NCBI GenBank assembly: GCA_900552145.1
Contig: URYW01000026.1
Coordinates: 1-20,559, forward strand
Direction: 5' to 3'
Origin: an uncultured Collinsella sp.
Lineage (GTDB): Bacteria; Actinomycetota; Coriobacteriia; Coriobacteriales; Coriobacteriaceae
DNA length: 20,559 bases
Part shown: one piece after another, positions 11,793 to 20,296 of the stretch
Layout of the letters: each line of letters starts with the position of its first letter
Numbering within the stretch: position 1 is the first letter of the stretch
Notes under the pieces: model-generated
Told to the model about the DNA's origin: nothing
Seen by the model: the letters and a program-made list of their open reading frames with translations, nothing else
Database searches by the model: none
Position numbers and translations under genes: made by a program

Positions 11793-13823
11793 ATGACCGC
11801 ACCTGCATCCAAGCTGCTCCAGCCCATTACGGTTGGCCCCCTTGAGCTCAAAAACCGCATTATGTTTCCGCCGCTGACCACCGGCTACGAGGAGCGTGAC
11901 GGCTCCATTGGCGAGCGCAGCCTGGCTTTTTACGAGCGCTTGGCCCGTGGCGGCGTGAGTTACATCGTCATCGGCGACGTTGCTCCCGTCATGACCGCAA
12001 GCCCCACGCCCAAGCTGGCGACCGACGCCCAAATCCCCACGTTTAAGGCCCTGGCCGATGCCGTCCACAAGCACGGCGCCAAGGTCGCGCTGCAGCTGTT
12101 CCACCCCGAGTACGACGTGCCCGGTGTCGGCCGCATGGTCATGGGATCCATGGCCGCCGCCAAGGCCGCGCAGGAGGCCAAGGCCGCCGGCGACGAGGAG
12201 ACCTTTGCCGCCAAGATGGCCGAGTCCAACGAGATCCGCAACCAGGCCTACGCCAAGCTGCACCACGACATGCAGCACTTTGTGAACGAGGCGAGTGTGG
12301 AGCAGCTCACCCAGATCAAGGAGGCTATCGCCGCCTCGGCCGCTCGCGCGCAGCAGGCCGGGATCGATGCCATCGAGGTCCACGGCGACCGCCTGGTAGG
12401 TTCGCTGTGCTCGGCCATCCTCAACCAGCGCACCGACGAGTACGGCGGCTCGTTCGAGAACCGCGTTCGCTACGCGCTGGAGGTCGTCGCTGCCATTAAG
12501 GAAGCCGCGCCGCAGCTGATGGTGGAGTACAAGCTCCCCGTGATCATGGAGAACCCCGACGGCACGCCGCGCGGCAAGGGTGGCCTGCAGCCCGACGAGG
12601 CCTGCGAGTTTGCCAAGCTGCTCGAGGGCGCGGGCATCGACATGATCCAGGTCGCGCAGGCCAACCACACCGGCAACATGGGAGACACCATTCCGCCCAT
12701 GGGCGCCATGCCCTACAACTGGACGCTGCCCGTGGCCGAGCGCGTCAAGGCCCTGGTTTCCGTGCCGGTGGCAACCGTCGGCCGTGTTGTCTCGGTCGAG
12801 GCCGGCGAGAAGATTCTGGAAGACGGCGCGGCCGACATCATCGCCTACGGCCGCTCGCTCATGTGCGACCCCGACATTGCGCTGAAGGCCGCCACGGGCG
12901 AGCCCATTCGCGAGTGCCTCAACTGCAATAAGGGCTGTGTCGACGCGATTCAAAACCGCAAGTACATCTCGTGCGTGCTTAATGCCGAGAACGGCGACGA
13001 GGCGACCATCGCCATCAAGCCGGGCGAGGGCGACAAGAAGATCGCCGTGGTGGGCGGCGGTATTGCCGGCCTGGAGGCCGCGCGCGTGGCGGCCAAGCGC
13101 GGTTACGACGTGACCGTCTACGAGGCGAGCGATCATCTGGGCGGCCAGATTGTGCTGGCGGCCGCGCCTCCGCGCAAGGACGAGATCATGCGCTCGGTCG
13201 AGTACTACGAGAAGATTCTGCCTGGCCTGGGCGTGAAGGTTGAGCTCAACCATGCCGCTACCGCTGAGGACCTCAACGCCGCCGACGCCGCGATTGTGGC
13301 CGTGGGCGCGCACGACGTGGTCATCCCCGTTCCGGGTGCCGACTCGGAGAAGGTCGTCTCGAGCTGGGACGTGCTGGCCGGCAAGGTGGAGCTTACGGGC
13401 CGCGTCGCCGTCATTGGCGGCGGCCTGGTGGGCACCGAGACTGCCGAGTACCTGCTGCAGCACGGCTGCGAGGTGGCGATCGTGGAGATGCTCGACAAGA
13501 TTGCCGCGGGCGAGTCCGAGACCATTCTGCCGCTGATTATGAGCGACTTTGCCGAGCACAACGTGGAGCAGCACGTGAAGACCCGCCTGACCGCCATTAC
13601 CGACGAGGGCGTGGAGGCTGTTCGCACCACCGAGGACGGCGCCGAGGAGCCGGTGAAGATCGCCTGCGATTACGTGGTGATGGCCGTGGGCTCCAAGGCC
13701 AACGCGTTTGACCTGGATGGCGTGACGGTGCCCGTGACCTGCGTGGGCGACTGCTCGGGTGAGCGCACCGCCGACATTGCGAGCGCCATTCGCACGGCGT
13801 ATCACGCGGCCAACGAGCTGTAG
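11793..13823 (+). CDS. Enoate/2,4-dienoyl-CoA reductase-type flavoenzyme
   Basis: A 676-residue three-part oxidoreductase. It has an Old Yellow Enzyme-type FMN barrel (about 10-365), a [4Fe-4S] site with C375, C378, C382 and C394 (CLNC, then CNKGC), and a C-terminal FAD/NAD domain with GGGIAGLE (about 421-428) and GGGLVGTE (about 542-549). Such enzymes reduce conjugated C=C bonds with NAD(P)H, as in FadH, BaiCD and 2-enoate reductase; the substrate cannot be read from sequence. Two oddities: an Ala/Lys-rich helical insertion (about 119-165), and VHGDRLVGS at 196-204 where FadH-type enzymes have a GYL-type active-site segment. ATG 11793 is chosen, with AGAGG seven bases upstream; ATG 11787 is in frame but only one base from it. 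Confidence 0.88.
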   Translation: MTAPASKLLQPITVGPLELKNRIMFPPLTTGYEERDGSIGERSLAFYERLARGGVSYIVIGDVAPVMTASPTPKLATDAQIPTFKALADAVHKHGAKVALQLFHPEYDVPGVGRMVMGSMAAAKAAQEAKAAGDEETFAAKMAESNEIRNQAYAKLHHDMQHFVNEASVEQLTQIKEAIAASAARAQQAGIDAIEVHGDRLVGSLCSAILNQRTDEYGGSFENRVRYALEVVAAIKEAAPQLMVEYKLPVIMENPDGTPRGKGGLQPDEACEFAKLLEGAGIDMIQVAQANHTGNMGDTIPPMGAMPYNWTLPVAERVKALVSVPVATVGRVVSVEAGEKILEDGAADIIAYGRSLMCDPDIALKAATGEPIRECLNCNKGCVDAIQNRKYISCVLNAENGDEATIAIKPGEGDKKIAVVGGGIAGLEAARVAAKRGYDVTVYEASDHLGGQIVLAAAPPRKDEIMRSVEYYEKILPGLGVKVELNHAATAEDLNAADAAIVAVGAHDVVIPVPGADSEKVVSSWDVLAGKVELTGRVAVIGGGLVGTETAEYLLQHGCEVAIVEMLDKIAAGESETILPLIMSDFAEHNVEQHVKTRLTAITDEGVEAVRTTEDGAEEPVKIACDYVVMAVGSKANAFDLDGVTVPVTCVGDCSGERTADIASAIRTAYHAANEL

Positions 13824-13898
13824 TTGAACATCGCGGCCAGGCGGGACGGTGGCACGGATCCGTCTCGCCCGGCTGTGTCCCGTCGGGTGTCAATCGGT

Positions 13899-13935
13899 GC
13901 GGGGCCTGCAAGCGCAGCAGGTCCCGCCCTTTTTG
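13899..13935 (+). terminator. Rho-independent terminator
   Basis: GCGGGGCCTGC and GCAGGTCCCGC form an 11-bp stem (one wobble) around a 7-base loop, followed by CC and five T residues. Another hairpin (about 13839-13870, GGCGGGACGG pairing CCGTCTCGCC) precedes it. It ends the reductase transcript. Confidence 0.85.
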
Positions 13936-14263
13936 TTTTGCTCCGGTGGATGGCAATGCGCGGTAATCATGAGGAGTGAGGACGTCTACTGTCTCGCAGA
14001 TCACTCAAAATTATTGGGGGAGGGGTTAATAACTATATCCTCTATACCAAAGGACATAAAGAGATGCCAATTTTGTTGACAAGCGAATGACGATTAGCTG
14101 CGAGTTAGCTACCAGCGTAAATAATCGATAAAGAAATGTCGTAATTTGGTGCCAAATGCCCAGATAACGCCGCGTCTATTTTAATTAACTGCTTTGAGCA
14201 AACAGTAAAATGCTACTATCTAACTTGCACGTAAGAAAGCAGATTAACGGTTAAGGCTAAGAA
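13936..14263. other. AT-rich intergenic region, no gene seen
   Basis: About 330 bases without a convincing gene, clearly more AT-rich than the flanks. It contains a 14-bp palindrome ATTTGGTGCCAAAT (14144-14157) that could be an operator, and a direct repeat of TTAGCT about 11 bases apart near 14095-14110. The region probably carries the promoter and control sites of the HTH gene that follows. Confidence 0.5.
14211..14219 (+). promoter_or_regulatory. Candidate extended -10 promoter for the HTH gene
   Basis: TGCTACTAT is an extended -10 element (TGN + TACTAT), about 45 bases upstream of the HTH gene's start. A weak -35 (CTTTGA) lies 16 bases before it. The transcription start is not shown. Confidence 0.4.
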
Positions 14264-14668
14264 GTGGCAGGTATGTCGGAAGCAACTAGGACTCGCACGC
14301 ATGCGCCTGAGGTTAGGCAGCGCGCCGTCGAGATCCTCCAAGAGGGGGTCGGTCATCGCGCCCTCGCTGCGGAGCTTGGCATTCCCCAGGCCACGGCTCG
14401 TCAGTGGGCCCGCGCGTATGCCGTGGGCGGTGCCGACGCCGTTCTCAACGCCGGTTCGCATCATCACACCTATTCGTACGACGTAAAGCTCGCTGTGGTT
14501 AAGGACCGTCTGGAAAACGGCTTGACGGTTCGCGAGGCCATGATCAAGCACAAGATTCCCAGCGAGTCTTCGGTCAAGGCTTGGTGCCGTCAGTACCGCG
14601 AGAGCGGTGAGTCCGCACTGGTCGATAAGCCGCGCGGTCGCAAGCCGCGCGTTAAAAAGGCGGAATAG
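14264..14668 (+). CDS. Tandem helix-turn-helix protein, IS3 OrfA-like orphan
   Basis: A 134-residue protein with two consecutive helix-turn-helix units. The first spans about residues 14-60 (RQRAVEILQEGVGHRALAAE, then GIPQATARQW). The second spans about 72-125 (KLAVVKDRLENGLTVREAMI, then IPSESSVKAWCRQY). The end is very basic. This is the layout of the DNA-binding OrfA of IS3-type elements and of domesticated relatives. No DDE transposase follows and no inverted repeats flank it, so it may be a domesticated regulator or an insertion-sequence relic. The start is uncertain: GTG 14264 has AAGG seven bases upstream, while ATG 14273 is closest to its relatives' usual start but has a poor ribosome-binding site. 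It has its own terminator. Confidence 0.75.
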   Translation: MAGMSEATRTRTHAPEVRQRAVEILQEGVGHRALAAELGIPQATARQWARAYAVGGADAVLNAGSHHHTYSYDVKLAVVKDRLENGLTVREAMIKHKIPSESSVKAWCRQYRESGESALVDKPRGRKPRVKKAE

Positions 14669-14680
14669 CAAACGGGATGG

Positions 14681-14704
14681 TGCGCCCACAGGGGCGCATT
14701 TTTC
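14681..14704 (+). terminator. Rho-independent terminator
   Basis: TGCGCCC and GGGCGCA form a 7-bp stem with a 4-base loop, followed by five T residues and C. It starts 12 bases after the HTH stop and separates that gene from the hydrogenase operon. Confidence 0.85.
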
Positions 14705-14954
14705 TTGCCGCGCCAACTTTTTGGACCGGCGCGAGCCTATTGGGACATCCTCCAAAGTGCCCAATAAACCGCGCGCAGTGGCCCGCGCGTCCGTCGCTGC
14801 GGTAAAGGGACGTCACCCCTCTACTCCAATGCGGACAGACTCCTTGCCCCGTACGCCTAAAACTCCCCAGTTGACCGAAAACCTGCCACCGCAACCCCGT
14901 AATTGAGCTATAACTTTAAACAATTGCAGCGTTTTTGCATGGGGGAGTGATGGT
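14705..14954 (+). promoter_or_regulatory. Leader and promoter region of the hydrogenase operon
   Basis: About 250 bases without a gene. A TATAAC at about 14911-14916 is a possible -10, but no good -35 stands at the right distance, so the promoter is not certain. The Shine-Dalgarno sequence GGGGGAG (14941-14947) lies 7 bases before the first ATG. I see no sigma-54 GG/GC element. Confidence 0.35.
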
Positions 14955-17837
14955 ATGACGCTACTGTATTTCCTTACCCTGTTTCCGCTGGTACCGGCGC
15001 TGGGCATGCTGCTCGCGCGCGGTGACCGCACCCGCGATGCGGTGGGGCTCATAGGCTCCGGCATTATTATGGCGGTGACAGTTGTAGTCGCCGTCATGTT
15101 TTTTGGCACGGGTCCGCAGAGCTTTGAGGTTGCCCCCGGCACCTCGCATGTGCTCTCGATCATCAGTTCCGTTATCGACGTCATCCTGTGCGCCGTCATC
15201 CTGTACAACGCGTACAAATATAGGAACGCGCTCACCACGGTGCTCAGCGTAGTCCAGTTGGTGGGCTCGCTCGCCTTTGCAGCCATGACGCTGCCCGCGA
15301 CCGAAGCCGTCACCGCAACCCCGCTCTACCTGGACTACATGAGCGTGATCATGGTCCTCGCCGTCGGCATCGTCGGCAGCCTTATCTGCGTGTATGCCCT
15401 GGGCTACATGAAGGACTTCCAGGCCCACGACGAGCACGAGGCTGCGCTGCGCGGGCAGACCGCGCCCGACCGTCGCCCGCAGTTCCTGGCGCTTATGTTC
15501 CTGTTCCTCTCAGCCATGTTCGTCATCGTGACGAGCGACAACCTTGAGTGGCTGTTCTGCGGCTGGGAAATCACCACCGTGTGCTCGTTCCTTATGATTG
15601 GCTACACGCGCACGCCCGAGGCCATCAAGAACGCCTTCACCCAGATCATCCTCAACATGCTGGGCGGTATCGCGTTTTTGGCCGGACTCATGTACCTGCA
15701 CGTTAACAGCATGCCGCTGACCATCTCGGGCATGATCGAGCTTTCCGGCGCCGGAACCGCGCAATCTGCGCTGCTGGTGATGCCGGTCATTCTGTTGTCG
15801 CTCGCCGCGCTCACCAAGGCCGCACAGATGCCGTTCCACACGTGGCTGTTGGGTGCCATGGTTGCCCCCACGCCCACGAGCGCCCTGCTGCACTCGTCAA
15901 CCATGGTCAAAGCCGGCGTGTTCCTGATGGTCAAGCTGAGCCCACTCTATGCCATCTATCCCGTGACCGGCTTTATGGTCACGAGTGTGGGTGCCATCAC
16001 GTTTTTGCTCGCTGCCCTCATGGCCATCTCGCAGAGCAACGCCAAACGTGTGCTCGCGTACTCCACCATTTCCAACTTGGGCCTTATCAGCGCCTGCTTG
16101 GGTGTCGGCGCGCCCGAGGCCGTATGGGCCGCCATCTTCCTAATCCTGTTCCACACGGTGGCAAAGTCGCTGCTGTTCCTGTGCGTGGGCACGGCCGAGC
16201 ATCATATCGGCAGCCGCAATATCGAGGACATGGACGGTATGTTCAGCCGCATGCCGCACCTGACGCGCCTTATGATGCTGGGCATCATGGGCATGTTTGT
16301 GGCGCCGTTTGGCATGCTCGTGTCCAAGTGGGGCGCCCTGGTGGCGTTTGCGCAGACCGGCAACGTGCTCATGATCATGGTGCTGGCCTTTGGCTCGGCC
16401 GCGACGTTCTATTTTTGGGGCAAGTGGCTTGCCAAGCTTTCGGGCGTCGACCCCACGGCTCAAAACGTCGAGGTCAATGTCCATAAGACCGAATGGATGG
16501 CGCTCAACACCATCGCCGCGCTGCTGATTCTGTGCTGCGTGGCGTTTCCGGTTATCTCGAGCGGTCTGGTATCGCCCTATCTCGCCATGGTGTTTGGACG
16601 CGTGCCGTACGTTATTGGCAAGGACGCCATGTATCTGATGGTGGTTATCGTAGCGTTTATCGCCGTGGTGCTGCTGACGTCGTTCCGCGTGAGCAATAAG
16701 CCGCACGTCAACGTGTACCTTTCGGGCGTGGGAACCGACAAATATCGCCATTTCCGCGGCTCGATGGGACGCGAGGTGAAGGCCGAAAAGCGCAATTGGT
16801 ACTCGGAGGACGCCCTTGGCGAGAAGCGTATTGGCCCCGCGGGTAGCGTCGTGTGCTGCAGCATTATCTTGTTTGCGCTGCTGTGTTGCGCGTGGATTGG
16901 GCCCGAGCGGCTTGCCATGAGCGCGCCCTCGGTGTTGCGCGGCAAGTATTTTGAAGGTTCGGGCGTCGTGGGCATCTTTATTGGCACCGTGGCGTTTGCC
17001 TTGATTGCGCCTTTGGTTGGTGGCCTGATCGACGGCGTTGACCGTAAGCTTTCGGCTCGCATGCAGGGCCGCGTGGGCCCGCGCCTGCTACAACCCTTCT
17101 ACGATGTGGCCAAGCTCCTGCGCAAGGCCCCCGCCAGCGTAAACACCATGGACGACACCTACATGGCGTGCGCGCTCATCTTTACCGTGGTGGGCGGCGG
17201 CATCTTTGTGTCGGGCTCCAACACGCTGCTGTGCGCGTTTATGGTTACCCTCGCCGCGATCTTTGTGGTGTTGGCGTCCGCCTCGACGCAAAGCCCGTTT
17301 GCTCAGGTCGGCGCCGACCGCGAGCTGCTGCAGGTCATGAGTTACGAGCCCGCCGTTCTGCTGATGAGCGTGGCCCTGTACCTTGCCACCGATAGCTTCG
17401 ATTCCATTGCCGTGACGGGGCAGTCGGCCCCCATCATCGTGTACAGCGCGCCTATTTTCCTCGCACTGCTCGCGGTGCTTACCATCAAGCTGCGCAAGTC
17501 GCCGTTTGACCTTTCGTACTCGCATCACGCGCATCAGGAGATTGTCCAGGGCGTCGCCACCGAGATGAGCGGCGGCACGCTGGCCAAGATGACCCTTATG
17601 CACTGGTGCGAGACCGTGCTGTTTTTGATGTGGGTGGGCATGTTCTTTGTCTGGGACAACCCGGTGAGCTGGGTGGTCGCCCTGGTCGTGATGGTCGCGA
17701 CGTATTTTGTCGAGGTCCTGATCGACAACACCTTCGCACGCAGCACCTGGCGCAGCTGCTTTAAGCTCGGCTGGGGCGTGGCGCTGGTGTTTGGCCTGCT
17801 CAACCTTATGCCCATCCTCGTCGACGTGTTTATTTAG
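14955..17837 (+). CDS. Fused EchA-EchB membrane subunit of group 4 [NiFe]-hydrogenase
   Basis: A 960-residue, highly hydrophobic protein joining two subunits that are usually separate. Residues 1 to about 640 are EchA/HyfB/NuoL-like: an antiporter core (about 175-480) with FCGWEITTVCSFLMIGY (201-217), a Lys/His segment LTKAAQMPFHTWLLGAM (286-302) and TPTSALLHSSTMVKAG (306-321), residues that form the ion path. Residues about 670-960 are EchB/HyfC/NuoH-like: RMQGRVGPRLLQPFYDVAK (702-720), DRELLQVMSYEP (788-799) and SPFDLSYSHHAHQE (849-862). The joint (580-665) includes a soluble stretch and a membrane helix. The gene opens the operon and is followed after 12 bases by echC. Function: ion translocation coupled to H2 evolution. 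The fusion is continuous in sequence, with no stop or frameshift. Confidence 0.9.
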   Translation: MTLLYFLTLFPLVPALGMLLARGDRTRDAVGLIGSGIIMAVTVVVAVMFFGTGPQSFEVAPGTSHVLSIISSVIDVILCAVILYNAYKYRNALTTVLSVVQLVGSLAFAAMTLPATEAVTATPLYLDYMSVIMVLAVGIVGSLICVYALGYMKDFQAHDEHEAALRGQTAPDRRPQFLALMFLFLSAMFVIVTSDNLEWLFCGWEITTVCSFLMIGYTRTPEAIKNAFTQIILNMLGGIAFLAGLMYLHVNSMPLTISGMIELSGAGTAQSALLVMPVILLSLAALTKAAQMPFHTWLLGAMVAPTPTSALLHSSTMVKAGVFLMVKLSPLYAIYPVTGFMVTSVGAITFLLAALMAISQSNAKRVLAYSTISNLGLISACLGVGAPEAVWAAIFLILFHTVAKSLLFLCVGTAEHHIGSRNIEDMDGMFSRMPHLTRLMMLGIMGMFVAPFGMLVSKWGALVAFAQTGNVLMIMVLAFGSAATFYFWGKWLAKLSGVDPTAQNVEVNVHKTEWMALNTIAALLILCCVAFPVISSGLVSPYLAMVFGRVPYVIGKDAMYLMVVIVAFIAVVLLTSFRVSNKPHVNVYLSGVGTDKYRHFRGSMGREVKAEKRNWYSEDALGEKRIGPAGSVVCCSIILFALLCCAWIGPERLAMSAPSVLRGKYFEGSGVVGIFIGTVAFALIAPLVGGLIDGVDRKLSARMQGRVGPRLLQPFYDVAKLLRKAPASVNTMDDTYMACALIFTVVGGGIFVSGSNTLLCAFMVTLAAIFVVLASASTQSPFAQVGADRELLQVMSYEPAVLLMSVALYLATDSFDSIAVTGQSAPIIVYSAPIFLALLAVLTIKLRKSPFDLSYSHHAHQEIVQGVATEMSGGTLAKMTLMHWCETVLFLMWVGMFFVWDNPVSWVVALVVMVATYFVEVLIDNTFARSTWRSCFKLGWGVALVFGLLNLMPILVDVFI

Positions 17838-17849
17838 GAGGCGGCATCC

Positions 17850-18476
17850 ATGGATCATAAAATGTCGCGCTCGCCGTGGGTTATTCATTACGACGGCTCG
17901 AGCTGCAACGGATGCGATATCGAGGTGCTGGCCTCGCTCACGCCGCTGTTCGATGCGGAGCGCTTTGGCGTGGTCAACACCGGCAACCCCAAGCACGCGG
18001 ATATCTTTTTGGTGACGGGTTCGGTCAACGCTCAGAACCTGCCCGTCGTGCGCCAGATCTACAACCAGATGCTCGAGCCCAAGTGCGTGGTGGCCTGCGG
18101 CATTTGCGCGTGTGCGGGCGGCGTGTTCCGCGATGCGTATAACGTGATCGGCGGCGTGGACCGCGCGATTCCCGTGGACGTGTACGCGCCCGGATGCGCC
18201 ATTCGCCCCGAGACCGTGATCGACGCCATCGTTGAGGCGTGCGGCATCTTGGACCAGAAGGAGGCCGTGATGCGCGCTGGTAGCGATCCGCTTACCGTGG
18301 GTGGTGCCGCTACCTGGGACGGTGGCGTTGAGCTGGGCGAGGACGGGTTTGTGGCTGCGGGGGCTGGGACTGATGGTACCGGTGACGCGCCTGCCGGGAA
18401 GTCCGCCGCGCCCGTCGCTGGCGACGCACCTGCTGAGACGTCCGCCGCGCCCGCCGCTGCAAAGGAGGCCGAGTAA
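17850..18476 (+). CDS. echC: Hydrogenase small subunit, EchC/NuoB-like
   Basis: A 208-residue protein carrying the proximal [4Fe-4S] cluster that hands electrons to the NiFe site. Probable ligands are C19 and C22 (SCNGCD), C86 (GICACAGG) and C116 (PGC), the NuoB/PSST pattern. The conserved part ends near residue 145. The rest (about 150-208) is a Gly/Ala/Pro-rich, acidic tail with an internal repeat, GDAPAGKSAAP then GDAPAETSAAP, not expected for this family. The start has AGGAGG eight bases upstream. Its stop overlaps the next start by one base (TAATG), with AGGAGG inside its end, so the two are coupled. Confidence 0.92.
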   Translation: MDHKMSRSPWVIHYDGSSCNGCDIEVLASLTPLFDAERFGVVNTGNPKHADIFLVTGSVNAQNLPVVRQIYNQMLEPKCVVACGICACAGGVFRDAYNVIGGVDRAIPVDVYAPGCAIRPETVIDAIVEACGILDQKEAVMRAGSDPLTVGGAATWDGGVELGEDGFVAAGAGTDGTGDAPAGKSAAPVAGDAPAETSAAPAAAKEAE

Positions 18477-19195
18477 TGCAAAAGGCTATCTATACCACCG
18501 TCGTGACCGACGAGCTCCTGGCGCATGCCCAGGCGCTCAAAGGTACCGGCGCGCGCTTTGTGCAGATGCATGCCGAGCGCTGTGTGGACGACGGATCGTA
18601 TCGCTTGGTCTATACGTTTATCGACGTTCGTGCTGCTCAGGAGCATATTGCGCAGGACGGCAGCTATGCGATCGAGAACCTGGTGGTTGAGGGCATCGAC
18701 CAGTACCAGGAGATTCCGTCCATCAGCTCGTACTATCCGGCGGTATTCCCGTTTGAAAACGAGGCGCACGACCTGTTTGGTCTTGCCATCACCGATATGC
18801 AGATTGACTTTAAGGGCTTTTTCTACCAGGTCTCGACTGCCGAGCCCATGAGCGTTATCACGCCCGAGGTGAAGGCCGCGCGCGAGAAAGCCATGAAGGT
18901 GCGTGCCGCCGCCGAGGCCAAGGCGCGCAAGGCCGCTGCCGAGAAGGCCGCCGCGGCTGCGGCTGCTGCAGGGGAGAGCGCTGCGAGTGCCGGCGATGCT
19001 TCGGCTGCGGCGAGCGCCCAGTCCGCTGCGGCTGCCGGCTCCGATGCTCAGCACGATGAAACTGCTGCGAAGGCCGCGCTCAAGGCCGCTGAGATGGAGG
19101 CAAAGCTCGCCGCCATGGATCCCGAGAAAGCGGCCAAGGTCCGCGCGGCGCTTGCCGCCAAGGTCGCCCGCGACAAGCAGAAAAAGGAGGCGTAA
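18476..19195 (+). CDS. echD: EchD/NuoC-like hydrogenase subunit with Ala/Lys-rich tail
   Basis: A 239-residue protein. The first 120 residues match the 30-kDa NuoC/HycE-N fold: SISSYYPAVFPFENEAHDLF (76-95) is the counterpart of the ExxxYDMFG block of NuoC. It helps hold the large subunit. In formate hydrogenlyase this part is fused to the large subunit; here it is separate, as in Ech. Residues about 125-239 form a long, helical Ala/Lys/Glu-rich tail, probably coiled coil, which is extra to the family. Its start overlaps the echC stop, and AGGAGG lies 7 bases upstream. Confidence 0.85.
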   Translation: MQKAIYTTVVTDELLAHAQALKGTGARFVQMHAERCVDDGSYRLVYTFIDVRAAQEHIAQDGSYAIENLVVEGIDQYQEIPSISSYYPAVFPFENEAHDLFGLAITDMQIDFKGFFYQVSTAEPMSVITPEVKAAREKAMKVRAAAEAKARKAAAEKAAAAAAAAGESAASAGDASAAASAQSAAAAGSDAQHDETAAKAALKAAEMEAKLAAMDPEKAAKVRAALAAKVARDKQKKEA

Positions 19196-19200
19196 GGTCC

Positions 19201-20289
19201 ATGGCACATCGCTCCGTTATTCCGTTTGGCCCGCAGCACCCGGTGCTGCCCGAGCCGCTTCATCTGGACCTGGTGATTGAGGACGACCGCGTTCTCGAGG
19301 CAATTCCGCAGATCGGCTTTGTGCACCGCGGACTCGAGAAGCTCACCGAAAAGCGCGACATGCACCAGTTTGGCTACATCGCCGAGCGCATCTGCGGCAT
19401 CTGCGCCGTGGGCCACAGCTGCGGCTATGCCAGCGCCTGCGAGCGCATGCTCGACATCGAGGTGCCCGGCCGCGTGCAGTATATCCGCACCATTCTGCAC
19501 GAGCTTTCGCGCATTCACTCGCACCTGCTGTGGCTGGGCCTGCTCGCCGATGCCTTTGGCTTCGAGGCGCTGTTCTATCGTTCGTGGACGCTGCGCGAGC
19601 AGATTCTCAAGATCTTTGAGAGCACCTGCGGCGGCCGCGTGATTCTGTCGATCAACGAAATCGGCGGCCTTAAGCACGACATCGAGGACTCCGAGCTGGC
19701 GGGTATTGTCCAGACGCTCGACGCCATGCGTCCCGACTACGAGGCCCTGGTGCATACGTTTTTGGACGACAATAGCTGCGGCGAGCGCCTGCATGGCGTG
19801 GGCGTGATCAGCAAGAAGGACGCGCTGGGGCTTTCGATGGTCGGCCCGTTTGGGCGCGCTTCGGGCGTGGACTACGACGTGCGCATGTTTGGCGACGGTG
19901 CCTATGCGGACTTGGCTGCATTTGAGCCCATCGTTGCTACCGATGGCGATTGCTATGCCCGCTGCCAGGTGCGTTGTGCCGAGGTCACGCAGGCCATGGA
20001 CATCATCAAGGAGCTTGCGGGCAAGATTCCGCACGACGGTATCGGCGGGCGCACCAAGCTGACGCCGGCCGACGGCGCGCGTGGCGAGGTTGTGATTGAG
20101 CAACCGCGCGGCGAGGCGTATTACTATGTGCGCGGCAACGGCACCAAGAACCTGGACCGTTTCCGCGTGCGCACGCCGACGTCGCAAAACCTGGCGGGTC
20201 TGACGCATGCGCTGCAGGGCGTGCTCCTTGCCAACGTGCCCATGATTATCCTGACCATCGACCCCTGCATTAGCTGCACGGAAAGGTAG
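19201..20289 (+). CDS. echE: Catalytic large subunit of group 4 [NiFe]-hydrogenase, EchE
   Basis: A 362-residue protein holding the NiFe centre. The first metal-binding motif is RICGICAVGH (63-72; C65 and C68). The second is DPCISC (354-359; C356 and C359). HRGLEK (42-47) is conserved with NuoD. The protein ends three residues after the second CxxC (TER), so there is no C-terminal peptide to be removed by a maturation protease; CooH and some Ech large subunits share this. The partner genes and their order point to a membrane-bound, H2-evolving enzyme that accepts electrons from ferredoxin via EchF and EchC. It starts 5 bases after echD, with AAGGAGG ten bases upstream. Confidence 0.93.
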   Translation: MAHRSVIPFGPQHPVLPEPLHLDLVIEDDRVLEAIPQIGFVHRGLEKLTEKRDMHQFGYIAERICGICAVGHSCGYASACERMLDIEVPGRVQYIRTILHELSRIHSHLLWLGLLADAFGFEALFYRSWTLREQILKIFESTCGGRVILSINEIGGLKHDIEDSELAGIVQTLDAMRPDYEALVHTFLDDNSCGERLHGVGVISKKDALGLSMVGPFGRASGVDYDVRMFGDGAYADLAAFEPIVATDGDCYARCQVRCAEVTQAMDIIKELAGKIPHDGIGGRTKLTPADGARGEVVIEQPRGEAYYYVRGNGTKNLDRFRVRTPTSQNLAGLTHALQGVLLANVPMIILTIDPCISCTER

Positions 20290-20296
20290 GCGCGGC

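Noticed and set aside
11631..13805. Reverse 724-codon frame opposite the flavoenzyme
   Set aside because: It has the His/Val/Leu/Gly-rich look of antisense translation of a GC-rich gene, while the forward frame has all cofactor motifs.
14264..14668. Complete IS3-type insertion sequence
   Set aside because: No OrfB/DDE frame, no terminal inverted repeats and no target duplication are visible.
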